In this document: piece by piece, positions 7,136 to 15,684 of the stretch
Position numbering within the stretch: the first letter of the stretch is position 1
Layout of the letters: the number at the start of each line of letters is the position of its first letter
NCBI GenBank assembly: GCA_002305795.1
Contig: DBRF01000013.1
Span: 88,592-152,591 of the forward strand
Direction: 5' to 3'
DNA length: 64,000 bases
DNA from: Ruminococcaceae bacterium UBA1375
Lineage (GTDB): Bacteria > Bacillota > Clostridia > Oscillospirales > Ruminococcaceae
Program-made: the position numbers and the translations under genes
The notes under the pieces: model-generated
What the model saw: only the letters and a program-made list of their open reading frames with translations
Database searches by the model: none
Told to the model about the DNA's origin: nothing

Positions 7136-8508
7136 GAGCATTGTCCCGCCATAACCTGAAAAATTCCTATTCCATGACCCTGCTCCGCACCCTGGTGACC
7201 CTTTCCATCCCCACCATTGTGGAGGAGGTGCTGGCCACCCTGCTGCAATATGTGGACACCGCCATGGTGGGGCAGCTGGGGGAGCAGGCCACCGCTTCGG
7301 TGAGCATCACCACCACCGTCACCTGGCTGTTCAACAGCATTCCCGGCGCCATCGGCACTGCGGTGCTGATTCTCATCTCCAAAGCCGACGGGGCGGGGGA
7401 CCGGGAGCAGGTGAAAAAGCTCTCCCAGCAGGCCCTCTTTCTTTCCGTCATCTTTGGGGTGCTGCTGGGGGCGGCATCGGTGGGACTCAGCCCCTTTGTC
7501 CCCGCCTGGATGGGGGCGGAACCCGCCATTCAGCAGCAGGCATCCCAGTATTACTTTATCGTCAGCCTGCCCATGGTGTTCCGCTGCGCCAGCACCATTT
7601 TGGGAGCGGCCCTTCGGGCCATCCAGGATACCCGTACCCCTATGCTCATCAGCGTGGCGGCCAACGGGCTGAATATTATCCTCAACTCCCTGCTGATTTA
7701 CGCCGCCGGACTGGGGGTGGCCGGGGCGGCCATTGCCTCCGCCGTTTCCTACACCCTGTCCGGGATTTTGATGTTTGTGTTTTTCCGGAAAAAGGCGCAG
7801 TTTTCCTGGAAGTGGAAGAGCTTTTCAGTGGAGAAGGGGCTGTTAAAAGAGTGCTTTACCGTAGGCGCCCCGGTGCTGGGTACCAGCCTGGTGTCCTGCT
7901 TCGGCTATGTGGTGTTTGCCAGCCTGGTGTCCGGCATGGGAACCACCGTCTTTGCGGCACACTCCATCGCCGTCACTGCCGAGACCATCTTTTATGTCCC
8001 CGGCTACGGCCTGCGCACCGCTACCTCCGCTCTCATCGGCAACGCCAGGGGGGAGCGGGACTTGCGCAAGCTGAAAACGGTGGCGTGGCTCAGTGTACTG
8101 TTGACCCTGGCGCTGATGTGCATCAGCGGCCTGGCCCTCTTCCTTGGAGCCAACCCTCTGATGGGGCTGTTTTCCCCGGTGGAAGAGGTGGTGCAGCTGG
8201 GGGGAGAGATGCTCCAGCTGGTGGCCCTGTCCGAGCCTTTCTTCGGGCTGATGGTGGTGCTGGAAGGGGTGTTTTACGGCCTGGGCCGCACCCGGTACGC
8301 TTTTTTGGTGGAAACCATCGGCATGTGGGGGGTTCGCATCCTGTTCACCTTCCTCTGCGTCCAGGTATGGGGATTGGGCCTGCGGGAAGTGTGGTACTGC
8401 ATGATCGCCGACAATGTCTGCAAAGCGATCCTGCTGCTGGCGCCCTTTTTGCGGAAATCCGCCTGGCGGGAGGAGAAACTGCTCCAAAGGCCGAAGCCCT
8501 CTGCGTAA
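7132..8508 (+). CDS. MATE-family efflux transporter
   Basis: A 458-residue inner-membrane protein with about twelve hydrophobic segments in two similar halves. The N-terminal half has TLVTLSIPTIVEEVLATLLQ and YVDTAMVGQLGEQA, typical of MATE exporters that swap drugs or metabolites for Na+ or H+; the second half repeats this pattern from about residue 240. The start is uncertain: GTG 7132 overlaps the stop of a ten-codon leader, whereas ATG 7174 would remove 14 residues and has no clear ribosome site. It follows the FMN reductase by 44 bases. Confidence 0.92.
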   Translation: MRALSRHNLKNSYSMTLLRTLVTLSIPTIVEEVLATLLQYVDTAMVGQLGEQATASVSITTTVTWLFNSIPGAIGTAVLILISKADGAGDREQVKKLSQQALFLSVIFGVLLGAASVGLSPFVPAWMGAEPAIQQQASQYYFIVSLPMVFRCASTILGAALRAIQDTRTPMLISVAANGLNIILNSLLIYAAGLGVAGAAIASAVSYTLSGILMFVFFRKKAQFSWKWKSFSVEKGLLKECFTVGAPVLGTSLVSCFGYVVFASLVSGMGTTVFAAHSIAVTAETIFYVPGYGLRTATSALIGNARGERDLRKLKTVAWLSVLLTLALMCISGLALFLGANPLMGLFSPVEEVVQLGGEMLQLVALSEPFFGLMVVLEGVFYGLGRTRYAFLVETIGMWGVRILFTFLCVQVWGLGLREVWYCMIADNVCKAILLLAPFLRKSAWREEKLLQRPKPSA

Positions 8509-8522
8509 ATCTCATGAGAAAG

Positions 8523-8565
8523 AAAACTCCGAATCTGCGGCTGCTGCCGGGTTCGGAGTTTTTTA
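8523..8565 (+). terminator. Terminator after the MATE gene
   Basis: A stem AAAACTCCGAA / TTCGGAGTTTT is followed by further T residues. The stem ends exactly where a Rho-independent U-tract is expected. Confidence 0.8.
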
Positions 8566-8645
8566 TAAAGAAAGGCTGCACACTTGCTTCCCAGTTTAAT
8601 CTTATTTTATAATTGAGAGGTATCCTTAGAGAAGGAGGGATGTAT

Positions 8646-10106
8646 ATGACGGTGCAAAGGCGGCTGCTCATTTCAAATGTTTTGATGCTGGTTATCCCGG
8701 CGGTGTTTGCTGTTTTCATGGCCCTGGGCGGACTCTTTCTTGTTTTTGTTTCGGTATTTCCCAATGCGGAATATCGGCTGGGGGTTCAGAATGAACTGCT
8801 GGAAACCAGATCCCAAACGGTGGAACTTGTAACCAGCTGGCTGGATGAAGTCAACCCGGAGCAGAAAAGAGAGGTGGAACAACAGATTTCTCAGCTGCTG
8901 GACAGAAATCATATGATCCTTCAGGTGTGGGAAGGCCAGACCGCCCTCTGGCAAAGGGAAGGGGAAACGATTCCCTCCCAGGCGCAGCTAGAACAATCGT
9001 TGGCGGCCTTAGACGGCCAGGGTACGGTTTCCAACAGCACCTACGATTTGTTTGGCGCCCATATTACTTCTCAGGACACCGACTATCAGCTCCGGCTTTA
9101 TAATCCGGTGGTATCCCTCTCTCACGATACCTTGAAAAGCTGGGGGATTGGGATAGGGCTTTTCCTCGTTGTCTTACTGCTTTTTGTGGTTGTTCTCACC
9201 AACCGTTTTTTGACACGGTTTGTATTTCGGCACATTGCCCAGCCGTTGAAAATCCTGGGGGAAGGGGTGCACCAGATTCGGGACGGAAACCTGACCTATC
9301 GGATTTCCTATACCGAGCCGGATGAATTTCGGCCCATTTGCGAGGATTTCAACGACATGGCCGGGCGGCTGCGGGATTCCGTCTCCCGGTCCCAAAAAGA
9401 AGAGGAAAGCCGCAAGGAATTGCTGGCCGGTATTTCCCATGACATTCGCTCCCCCCTGACGGCCATCCAAGCCTATGTGGAAGGACTTTTGGATGGGGTG
9501 GCGGACACCGAGGAAAAAAGAACGGCCTATCTTTCCATCATTCAAAAAAAGTCAGTGGAGATGGACGAGATGGTGCGGAAACTGTTTTTGTTCTCTAAGA
9601 TGGACATGGGGGAGTACCCCTACAACCCAGAGGAATTGGATGCGGTCAAGGAAATCGGAGATTTTGTCAAGGCTTCTGCCGGTGAGTACCGGCGGAGGGA
9701 GCTTGCGGTTCAGGTCGGCCCATTGCCTGCAAAAGCCATTATTTTTGCAGACCCCACATACTTTCGCAGCATCCTGATGAACCTGCTGGATAACAGCGCT
9801 AAATATAAGAAAAAAGAGACGGGCAGCGTCACCATCACCGGGGGCATAGCGGGGCAAACCCTTCACTTATATGTGGACGATGATGGCCCCGGCGTCCCTT
9901 CGGAAGCACTGCCCAAGCTGTTCGACGTATTTTATCGCAACGACCCATCCCGCAAAAACCCAAAACAGGGCAGCGGCCTGGGCTTGGCCATTGTTTGGAA
10001 GGCCATCGAGAGAATGGGAGGCTCCATCCGCGGGGAAAACCTGCCCCAGGGAGGGCTGCGGATGGCCATGGAAATCCCCTTGGCAGAAAGAAGGCAGAAG
10101 AAATGA
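8646..10106 (+). CDS. Sensor histidine kinase
   Basis: A 486-residue membrane kinase. Transmembrane segments lie at about residues 8-37 and 165-190 with an extracytoplasmic sensor of about 125 residues between them. A HAMP linker (FRHIAQPLKIL...DGNLTYRI), a HisKA domain with the phosphoacceptor in AGISHDIRSPLTA, and an HATPase domain with NLLDNSAKY, DDDGPGVP and GSGLGLAIV follow. ATG 8646 is preceded by GAAGGAGGG; ATG 8640 sits too close to it. The stop overlaps the response-regulator start (ATGA). The signal is unknown. Confidence 0.95.
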   Translation: MTVQRRLLISNVLMLVIPAVFAVFMALGGLFLVFVSVFPNAEYRLGVQNELLETRSQTVELVTSWLDEVNPEQKREVEQQISQLLDRNHMILQVWEGQTALWQREGETIPSQAQLEQSLAALDGQGTVSNSTYDLFGAHITSQDTDYQLRLYNPVVSLSHDTLKSWGIGIGLFLVVLLLFVVVLTNRFLTRFVFRHIAQPLKILGEGVHQIRDGNLTYRISYTEPDEFRPICEDFNDMAGRLRDSVSRSQKEEESRKELLAGISHDIRSPLTAIQAYVEGLLDGVADTEEKRTAYLSIIQKKSVEMDEMVRKLFLFSKMDMGEYPYNPEELDAVKEIGDFVKASAGEYRRRELAVQVGPLPAKAIIFADPTYFRSILMNLLDNSAKYKKKETGSVTITGGIAGQTLHLYVDDDGPGVPSEALPKLFDVFYRNDPSRKNPKQGSGLGLAIVWKAIERMGGSIRGENLPQGGLRMAMEIPLAERRQKK

Positions 10107-10792
10107 AACGGATTTTAATCATTGAAGACGATGAAACTATTGCGGCCATTGAACGGGATTATCTGGTGCTCAATGAGTTTGAAGTAGACATTGTGGGTAC
10201 GGGAAGCGAGGGCATTGCCCGGGGGCGCTGCGGCAATTACGATTTGATTCTGCTGGACCTGATGCTGCCGGAGATGGACGGGTTTACCGTCTGCCGGATT
10301 CTGCGGGAGTCCCTGGACATTCCCATTTTGATGGTCACGGCCAGGCAGGAGGACATTGATAAAATCAAAGGCCTTGGCATGGGCGCAGATGATTACATTA
10401 CAAAGCCCTTCTCTCCCAGCGTTCTGGTTGCCCGGATTAAAGCCAACTTGTCGCAGTATGACCGGCTGAAAAACGCAGGGGGAACCAACCAGACGCAGAT
10501 ACAAATGGGAAATATCCTGCTGCAAACCGATGCCCGCCGTGTTTTTGTGGACGGGGCGGAAGTCCAGTTGAAGAATAAAGAATATGAGCTTTTGCTGTTT
10601 TTGATGTCCAACGTGGACGTGGTATTCAGCAAAGAAACTCTGTACGAACGGATTTGGGGGTACGACGCCATGGGCGACAACGCTACCGTTGCGGTGCATA
10701 TCAACCGCCTGCGGGAGAAAATCGAGAAAAACCCATCCAAACCCCGCTATATCCAAACGGTTTGGGGCGTGGGGTACCGGTTCCGGCCTTGA
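10103..10792 (+). CDS. OmpR/PhoB-family response regulator
   Basis: A 229-residue regulator. The receiver domain (about 1-120) has the acidic pair EDDE, the phosphoacceptor aspartate in LILLDLMLPEMDG, the conserved threonine in MVTAR and the lysine in ITKPFSPS. The C-terminal winged helix ends in TVAVHINRLREKIE and VWGVGYRFRP. It is the partner of the upstream kinase. The EamA gene follows by 17 bases and is the likely co-transcribed target or accessory gene. Confidence 0.95.
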   Translation: MKRILIIEDDETIAAIERDYLVLNEFEVDIVGTGSEGIARGRCGNYDLILLDLMLPEMDGFTVCRILRESLDIPILMVTARQEDIDKIKGLGMGADDYITKPFSPSVLVARIKANLSQYDRLKNAGGTNQTQIQMGNILLQTDARRVFVDGAEVQLKNKEYELLLFLMSNVDVVFSKETLYERIWGYDAMGDNATVAVHINRLREKIEKNPSKPRYIQTVWGVGYRFRP

Positions 10793-10809
10793 ACCAAGGA
10801 GGGAAAACC

Positions 10810-11673
10810 ATGCTCTGGATACTGTTTGCATTTGGCTCCGCATTCTTTGCGGGAATCACGGCGGTGCTGGCAAAAATCGGGATTGCGCGCATCAACTCCA
10901 CTCTGGCCACCGCAGTTCGCACGGTGGTGGTGCTGGCCTTTTCCTGGCTGATGGTGTTTGTGGCGGGGTCCCAGAATACCATCGGGCAGATTACCGGCAG
11001 CACCCTGCTGTTTTTGATTCTGTCCGGCCTGTCCACCGGGGCCTCCTGGCTGTGCTATTTCAAGGCGTTGCAGCTGGGGGACGTGAACAAAGTGACCCCT
11101 ATTGACAAATCCAGCACGGTGCTTACCATTCTGCTGGCCTTCCTCCTTTTGGGAGAGCCGGTGTCCATCCCTCAGATCTTTGGCGTGCTGGGCATTGGCA
11201 TTGGCACCCTGCTGATGATTTCTAAAAAAGAGGACAGCCAAGAAAAGTCCCAGGGGAAATCCTGGCTGGTGTACGCCTTCCTTTCTGCCGTATTTGCCAG
11301 CCTGACCTCCATCTTTGGGAAAATCGGCGTGGAAAACGTGGAGTCCAATCTGGGCACCGCCATCCGCACGGTGGTGGTGCTGGTGATGGCTTGGGGGATG
11401 GTCTTTGTCACCGGGGAACAAAAGGCCCTCCGGAAGATTGACCGGAAAAGCGCCGTGTTCCTGTTCCTGTCCGGCATTACCACCGGACTTTCCTGGCTGT
11501 GCTACTACCGGGCTTTGCAGGATGGACCGGCCAGCGTGGTGGTCCCCATCGACAAGCTGAGCATCCTGGTGACCATTGTCTTTTCCGGTCTGGTGCTGAA
11601 AGAAAAGCTCAGCCCCAAAGCCGGGGTGGGGCTGGCGCTCATCCTGGCAGGCACGGGCGCCATGCTGTTCTAA
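10810..11673 (+). CDS. EamA (DMT superfamily) transporter
   Basis: A 287-residue inner-membrane protein built of two homologous EamA repeats of five helices each. The internal duplication is plain: INSTLATAVRTVVVLAFSW in the first half matches ESNLGTAIRTVVVLVMAW in the second, as does GLSTGASWLCYFKALQLGD with GITTGLSWLCYYRALQDGP. ATG 10810 follows AAGGAGGG. It probably exports a metabolite or drug and is likely in the same transcript as the two-component system. Confidence 0.92.
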   Translation: MLWILFAFGSAFFAGITAVLAKIGIARINSTLATAVRTVVVLAFSWLMVFVAGSQNTIGQITGSTLLFLILSGLSTGASWLCYFKALQLGDVNKVTPIDKSSTVLTILLAFLLLGEPVSIPQIFGVLGIGIGTLLMISKKEDSQEKSQGKSWLVYAFLSAVFASLTSIFGKIGVENVESNLGTAIRTVVVLVMAWGMVFVTGEQKALRKIDRKSAVFLFLSGITTGLSWLCYYRALQDGPASVVVPIDKLSILVTIVFSGLVLKEKLSPKAGVGLALILAGTGAMLF

Positions 11674-11681
11674 GAAATAAA

Positions 11682-11710
11682 AAGGATGCCTTCCATCAGG
11701 GAGGGCATCT
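11682..11710 (+). repeat. Left flanking repeat of element B (truncated terminator)
   Basis: AAGGATGCCTTCCATC at 11682-11697 recurs exactly at 11934-11949. Both copies begin hairpins (here GATGCC.. / ..GGGCATC). As at element A, the terminator of the upstream gene appears duplicated on either side of the repeat. Confidence 0.7.
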
Positions 11711-11933
11711 GAGCGTGTCGAAAAAGGTTCCAAATGTTTCCGGATTGACCCGCCCTCGGCTCTACGCCGTTGGGCGGGTGGATTCCGATTTGTTGTTTCC
11801 GCAACTTTGTTTCAAAAATTATACTAATCAATAAATTTTGGAACAAAACAATTTCAATGCGGGGGCTTTGCCCCCTGCGCCCCCACCAGCCTTTGAAAAG
11901 GCTGGACCTAAACTTTACTTTTTCTACAGCCTG
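11711..11933 (-). repeat. Dispersed structured repeat, copy B
   Basis: The same element as at 1221-1453, here in reverse orientation. On the minus strand it reads from CAGGCTGTAGAAAAA through a CCAGCC / GGCTGG hairpin, a GCAGGGGGC / GCCCCCGC hairpin, an AT-rich spacer and CCGCCC / GGGCGG, to TTTTTCGACACGCTC. Both arms of the first two hairpins differ from copy A in a complementary way, so the folds rather than the sequences are conserved. It sits between the EamA gene and the merR gene. Confidence 0.8.
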
Positions 11934-11967
11934 AAGGATGCCTTCCATCGAGGACATCCTTTTTTCT
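11934..11967 (+). terminator. Terminator after the EamA gene, right of element B
   Basis: AAGGATG pairs with CATCCTT and is followed by TTTTCTT. The right flanking repeat of element B is part of this stem. Confidence 0.75.
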
Positions 11968-11969
11968 TG

Positions 11970-12371
11970 TCATTCTTCTGTCGGGATGAGGTTGCTTACA
12001 TAGGGGCGTTTCCCGGAAAGAACCTCATCATAGAAATTCTGCTTCCAGTCGATGTAGGCAACGCTGTCCTTCAGTTCCTGGATGGATTGGCGGAGGGCTT
12101 CCTGCTTTTGAAAAAGCATCTCTTTCCGTTGGGGGATGGAAGATGGCCCTTTCAAACATAACTCCAGATAGGATTTCATTTCCTGTATGCTCATGCCGCA
12201 CTTCTTTAAACAGACTAGGTCCTGAATCCACTTTAAATCCTTTTCATCAAAGATGCGCCGGTTATTTTTATCCCGTTTCACATTGGGAATCAGCCCTTGG
12301 TTGCAGTAAAACTTCAAGGTCTGATAGGTCAGGTTTGCTTCCTTGCACACCTGCATCATGGTATAAATCAT
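11970..12371 (-). CDS. MerR-family regulator, AdhR/NmlR-like
   Basis: A 133-residue activator. The winged-helix start MIYTMMQVCKEANLTYQTLKFYCNQGLI is followed by the dimer helix MSIQEMKSYLELC and a region (PQRKEMLFQKQEALRQSIQEL ... YIDWKQNFYDEVLSG) like that of aldehyde-responsive AdhR/NmlR proteins. ATG 12371 has AGGAGG six bases upstream on the minus strand. It is divergent from a ferredoxin gene and an alcohol dehydrogenase, and a MerR-type promoter lies between them. Aldehyde or thiol stress is therefore the likely signal, by analogy. Confidence 0.88.
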   Translation of the reverse strand: MIYTMMQVCKEANLTYQTLKFYCNQGLIPNVKRDKNNRRIFDEKDLKWIQDLVCLKKCGMSIQEMKSYLELCLKGPSSIPQRKEMLFQKQEALRQSIQELKDSVAYIDWKQNFYDEVLSGKRPYVSNLIPTEE

Positions 12372-12423
12372 GGGTGCCTCCTGCGTTTTCACAAACATTT
12401 CATAAGATTTTTTGAAAAACCTC

Positions 12424-12470
12424 TTGACCGGTTGTAACAATCGGAAATTATAATCGGTAGTAACAAACGG
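12424..12470 (+). promoter_or_regulatory. MerR-type promoter with 19-bp spacer and operator dyad
   Basis: TTGACC (12424-12429) and TATAAT (12449-12454) are 19 bases apart, the long spacing typical of promoters activated by MerR proteins through DNA untwisting. The spacer region holds an imperfect 17-bp dyad, CCGgTTGT-A-ACAAtCGG (12428-12444). A related sequence, CGGTAGTAACAAACGG, lies just downstream (12455-12470). It points toward the ferredoxin and dehydrogenase genes. Confidence 0.8.
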
Positions 12471-12537
12471 TTAATTTCACCTGATTATAGCAGGAAATCG
12501 TTTGAAGCGCAAGTTTGAACTGAAAGGAGACTGATTC

Positions 12538-13311
12538 ATGGTTTTCTATTTCACAGGGACAGGTAACAGCCTGTATGCGGCCAAACGGCTGGAGGAACAT
12601 CCTATCAGCATTCCCCAGGTTATAGGGAAGGAGAACCTGGCGTTTGCGGCAGATGCCATTGGGGCGGTGGCTCCCGTTTATGGACACGAAGTGCCGCCAA
12701 TGGTGAAGGAGTTTTTGCAAAAGGCAACCTTCCAAACTGAGTATTTCTACCTGATTCTCACTTATGGAAACCGGCATGGGGGCGCTGCCGAGCTGGCCCA
12801 TCAGCTTTGCCGGGAATGCGGCATTCAGGCCGCTTATATCAACGTGCTTCTTATGGTGGACAACTGGCTGCCCGGTTTTGACATGGAGGAACAAAAGAGT
12901 CTGGACAAAGATGTGGACGGCCAGCTGGCGAAAATCCTAGCGGATGTAAACTTCCGCAAGCACTGGATTTCTCCTGTGACCGACCGGGACCGGGCGGCCC
13001 ACCAGGAGTTTTTGGACCACATGAGCCAGATGCCCCCGGACGCCTGGCAGCACCTGCTGCGTGTGACGGAACACTGCGTGGGCTGCGGAATCTGTGAGAA
13101 GGTGTGTCCCTCCGGCTCCATCTGTCTGGTGAATGGCAAGGCGGTGCATACGCCGGGCCGCTGTCAAACCTGCCTGGCCTGCGTTCATGCCTGCCCCCAT
13201 AAGGCCATTCAGCTCACCGTCCCGGAGAAAAACCCTCAGGCCCGCTACCGCAATGAGCACATCTCCTTGCAGGAAATTATCCGGGCCAATTTTCAAAAAG
13301 CATCCGTTTAA
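12538..13311 (+). CDS. EFR1-type flavodoxin-ferredoxin protein
   Basis: A 257-residue redox protein. MVFYFTGTGNSLYAAKRL is a flavodoxin FMN loop, and ILTYGNRHGGA belongs to the same fold. Two 4Fe-4S motifs lie at about residues 183-225: CVGCGICEKVCP and CQTCLACVHACP. This is the flavodoxin/ferredoxin fusion common in clostridia. ATG 12538 follows AAAGGAGA. With the MerR regulator and the downstream dehydrogenase it may form an aldehyde-reducing module, but its electron partners are unknown. Confidence 0.9.
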   Translation: MVFYFTGTGNSLYAAKRLEEHPISIPQVIGKENLAFAADAIGAVAPVYGHEVPPMVKEFLQKATFQTEYFYLILTYGNRHGGAAELAHQLCRECGIQAAYINVLLMVDNWLPGFDMEEQKSLDKDVDGQLAKILADVNFRKHWISPVTDRDRAAHQEFLDHMSQMPPDAWQHLLRVTEHCVGCGICEKVCPSGSICLVNGKAVHTPGRCQTCLACVHACPHKAIQLTVPEKNPQARYRNEHISLQEIIRANFQKASV

Positions 13312-13338
13312 GTTGGAACGATACAGGAGGACATAACA

Positions 13339-14484
13339 ATGAACAAGTTTACTTATTCTTATCCCACAAAGGTTTATTTCGGAGAAGGGGTTGCTGCTGA
13401 AGCCCTTGAGCAGGAACTTCCCAAGGTAGGGAAGAGTGTCATGCTGGCCTACGGCGGCGGTTCGGTGAAGCGCAGCGGTGTTTATGACCAGCTGAAAGGC
13501 TTTCTTGCCCAAGCAGGGAAAGAGGTGGTGGACTTTTCCGGCATTATGCCCAACCCCACCTACGCCAAGGTGCAGGAAGGGGCCCAGCTGGCCAGAAAGA
13601 ACAAGGTGGATTTCATTTTGGCGGTGGGCGGCGGCAGCGTCATTGACTGCTGTAAGGTGATTTCCGCACAGGCCATGACGGATCAGGACATCTGGAGCCT
13701 GGAATACCAGCAGGGGAAATTCCCCGCTGCCGGCATCCCCATGGGGGCGGTGGTCACCGCTTCCGGCACCGGTGCGGAAATGAACGCCGGCGCTGTGATT
13801 ACCTATGAAGAAAAGCTGTGGAAAGGCCCTATTGTGGGCAGCTGTGCCTCCTTCGCCATTCTGGACCCCGCCTATACCGCAACGGTGCCGCCCATGCAGG
13901 TGCTTTCCGGCGCTTTTGACACCCTGAGCCATGCCATGGAAACCTACCTGGGAAGCTCGGATCAGGACAATGTGTCCGACGATGTGGCCTTGGCCATTAT
14001 GCGGAATACGGTGGTGAATATGCGCCGCCTGCTGACCGATATCAACGATATGCAGGCCCGCAGCAATCTGATGTGGGATTCTGCCATGGCAGAAAACGGT
14101 ATCCTGAAGGTAGGCCGCCTTACCGATTTCCAGGCCCACCAGATGGAGCACCAGCTGGGCGCTTATACCGACTGCAACCACGGTCAGGGGCTGGCGGTGA
14201 TTCACCCCGCCTACTACCGGCACATTTTGAAGGACGCCCCGGAGAAATTCACCCGTTTTGCCAAAGAGGTGTTTGGAAAAGAAACCCCGGAAGAGGGCTT
14301 AGAGGCCCTGCGCTCCTTTATTCGGGAGTGCGGCCTGCCCACCAAAATGGGGCAGCTGAAATCCAAAGTGGAGATTACTCCCCAGGTGCTGCGCCAGGTG
14401 GCGGATACCTGCAACATCATCCAGTGCAACCCACGCCGGTTGAGCCGGGATGAAATTTATGAAATCCTCTGCGAGTGCTTATAA
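13339..14484 (+). CDS. Iron-containing (group III) alcohol dehydrogenase
   Basis: A 381-residue enzyme of the butanol-dehydrogenase/YqdH type, reducing aldehydes with NAD(P)H. The dinucleotide loop is VGGGSVIDCCK; TASGTGAEMNAGAVIT, GAFDTLSHAMETY, QAHQMEHQLGAYTDCNHG and AVIHPAYYRHI carry the metal ligands (Asp/His/His/His). Downstream of the ferredoxin gene by 27 bases with AGGAGGACATAACA before the ATG. Its last 35 codons and the following bases (14380-14525) are present again at 16071-16216. Confidence 0.95.
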   Translation: MNKFTYSYPTKVYFGEGVAAEALEQELPKVGKSVMLAYGGGSVKRSGVYDQLKGFLAQAGKEVVDFSGIMPNPTYAKVQEGAQLARKNKVDFILAVGGGSVIDCCKVISAQAMTDQDIWSLEYQQGKFPAAGIPMGAVVTASGTGAEMNAGAVITYEEKLWKGPIVGSCASFAILDPAYTATVPPMQVLSGAFDTLSHAMETYLGSSDQDNVSDDVALAIMRNTVVNMRRLLTDINDMQARSNLMWDSAMAENGILKVGRLTDFQAHQMEHQLGAYTDCNHGQGLAVIHPAYYRHILKDAPEKFTRFAKEVFGKETPEEGLEALRSFIRECGLPTKMGQLKSKVEITPQVLRQVADTCNIIQCNPRRLSRDEIYEILCECL

Positions 14485-14525
14485 GGAGAAGCAGAAGATG
14501 AAACGATGGATTGGCGGGGAAATGG
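14380..14525 (+). repeat. 146-bp direct repeat, first copy (3' end of the alcohol dehydrogenase)
   Basis: The block covers the last 35 codons of the dehydrogenase, the stop and the start of the next reading frame. The second copy at 16071-16216 differs at only a few positions. The 1.5 kb between the copies holds the AT-rich methyltransferase and an IS256 5' end. Confidence 0.85.
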
Positions 14526-14782
14526 GCTTGTTATGCTGGCGGCCTATTCTTCGGTGAGAGCCACGGTTCGCATTCCGGCTCCTGCCAATCATCCAGGGAA
14601 AGCTGCACTTCCCCTGCGCTGGCCGCCGCCAACTACCCCCTTTGTGGACTTGCCGCTCGGAATCACTTTGCGCTACAAATTGTTCCTGTCCAGCACTTTT
14701 ATAATTCATCTATTCCCAAAAGCAGCCGGTCATAGTATAATAGTGACAGCAATAAACTCCATTTTGAAGGGATGATAACGGT
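14485..14782 (+). other. Intergenic stretch with a gene remnant and a weak promoter
   Basis: After the dehydrogenase, GGAGAAGCAGAAG precedes an ATG (14498) whose frame reads MKRWIGGEMG and stops after 19 codons. The beginning matches the degenerate lipoprotein start in the second repeat copy. The rest has no convincing frame. TATAAT at 14736-14741 with TTCCCA 17 bases upstream may serve the methyltransferase. Confidence 0.5.
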
Positions 14783-15562
14783 ATGAATACATTTGAATTT
14801 GATGGAGAAAAATACAAAACAGCTTCTAAACATCAAAAGGAATGGGGAAATAGCTTAATTTCAGAATTATCTTTGAATGGCGATGAAGCAATATTAGATT
14901 TAGGCTGTGGAGATGGCGGTTTAACAGAACAGTTGGCTCAATTAATACCTAACGGCACTGTTTTAGGAATTGACGCATCCACCGGGATGATTGCGACTGC
15001 ACAAAATCGAGTTAAGCCAAATTTAAAGTTTATGAAAATGGATATTAACATGATCGATTTTCAGAATAAGTTTGACGTTATATTTTCAAATGCAGCACTT
15101 CATTGGGTTAAAGATCATAAAAAACTTCTCAAAAATGCTTTTAAAGCACTAAAAGATGATGGTGTTATCTTATGGGATTTTGCAGGAGATGGAAATTGTT
15201 CAAATTTTTTTGGTGTAATTCGAGAAATAATCCAAAGTGATAAATATAAAAAGTATTTCAAAAATTTTGAATGGTCGTGGTATATGCCGACAAAAAATGA
15301 CTATACACAAATTGTCGCAGACTCTGGATTTTCCAACTACAACATTGTAGAAGTAAATAGAGACAGATATTTTTCCAATGCAGATGAAATGATAAAGTGG
15401 ATAGACCAGCCGAGTATAGTTCCTTTCATCCGCATGATTCCTGACGAAATGAGAGCAGAGTTTCGAGATGATGTTGTCAAAGCAATGCTAGATAGAACAT
15501 TGCAGCCAGATGGGAGTTGTTTTGAAACATTTCGTCGTATCCATATAAAAGCGAACAAATAA
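14783..15562 (+). CDS. Class I SAM-dependent methyltransferase (trans-aconitate-methyltransferase-like)
   Basis: A 259-residue enzyme. AILDLGCGDGGLTEQLAQ (from about residue 36) is motif I, GIDASTGMIATA is the ribose-binding acidic loop, and VIFSNAALHWVKDHKKLL is the motif IV region of the Tam/UbiE type. The gene is strikingly AT-rich compared with its GC-rich neighbours and uses A/T-ending codons, a sign of recent transfer. It has its own terminator and sits inside the duplicated dehydrogenase scar next to a transposase fragment. The substrate is unknown. Confidence 0.88.
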   Translation: MNTFEFDGEKYKTASKHQKEWGNSLISELSLNGDEAILDLGCGDGGLTEQLAQLIPNGTVLGIDASTGMIATAQNRVKPNLKFMKMDINMIDFQNKFDVIFSNAALHWVKDHKKLLKNAFKALKDDGVILWDFAGDGNCSNFFGVIREIIQSDKYKKYFKNFEWSWYMPTKNDYTQIVADSGFSNYNIVEVNRDRYFSNADEMIKWIDQPSIVPFIRMIPDEMRAEFRDDVVKAMLDRTLQPDGSCFETFRRIHIKANK

Positions 15563-15587
15563 ATCAAATTTATTGCAGCCTGTCGAG

Positions 15588-15630
15588 AAACCCAAGTCAA
15601 GCCAAAAGGCAAGGACTTGGGTTTCTTTTA
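15588..15630 (+). terminator. Terminator after the methyltransferase gene
   Basis: An 11-bp perfect stem AAACCCAAGTC / GACTTGGGTTT is followed by CTTTTAT. Confidence 0.8.
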
Positions 15631-15684
15631 TATCCAAAGGATAAAAACCAGATAATAAACGAAAGAAGGGAGTGGTTACCTCCT

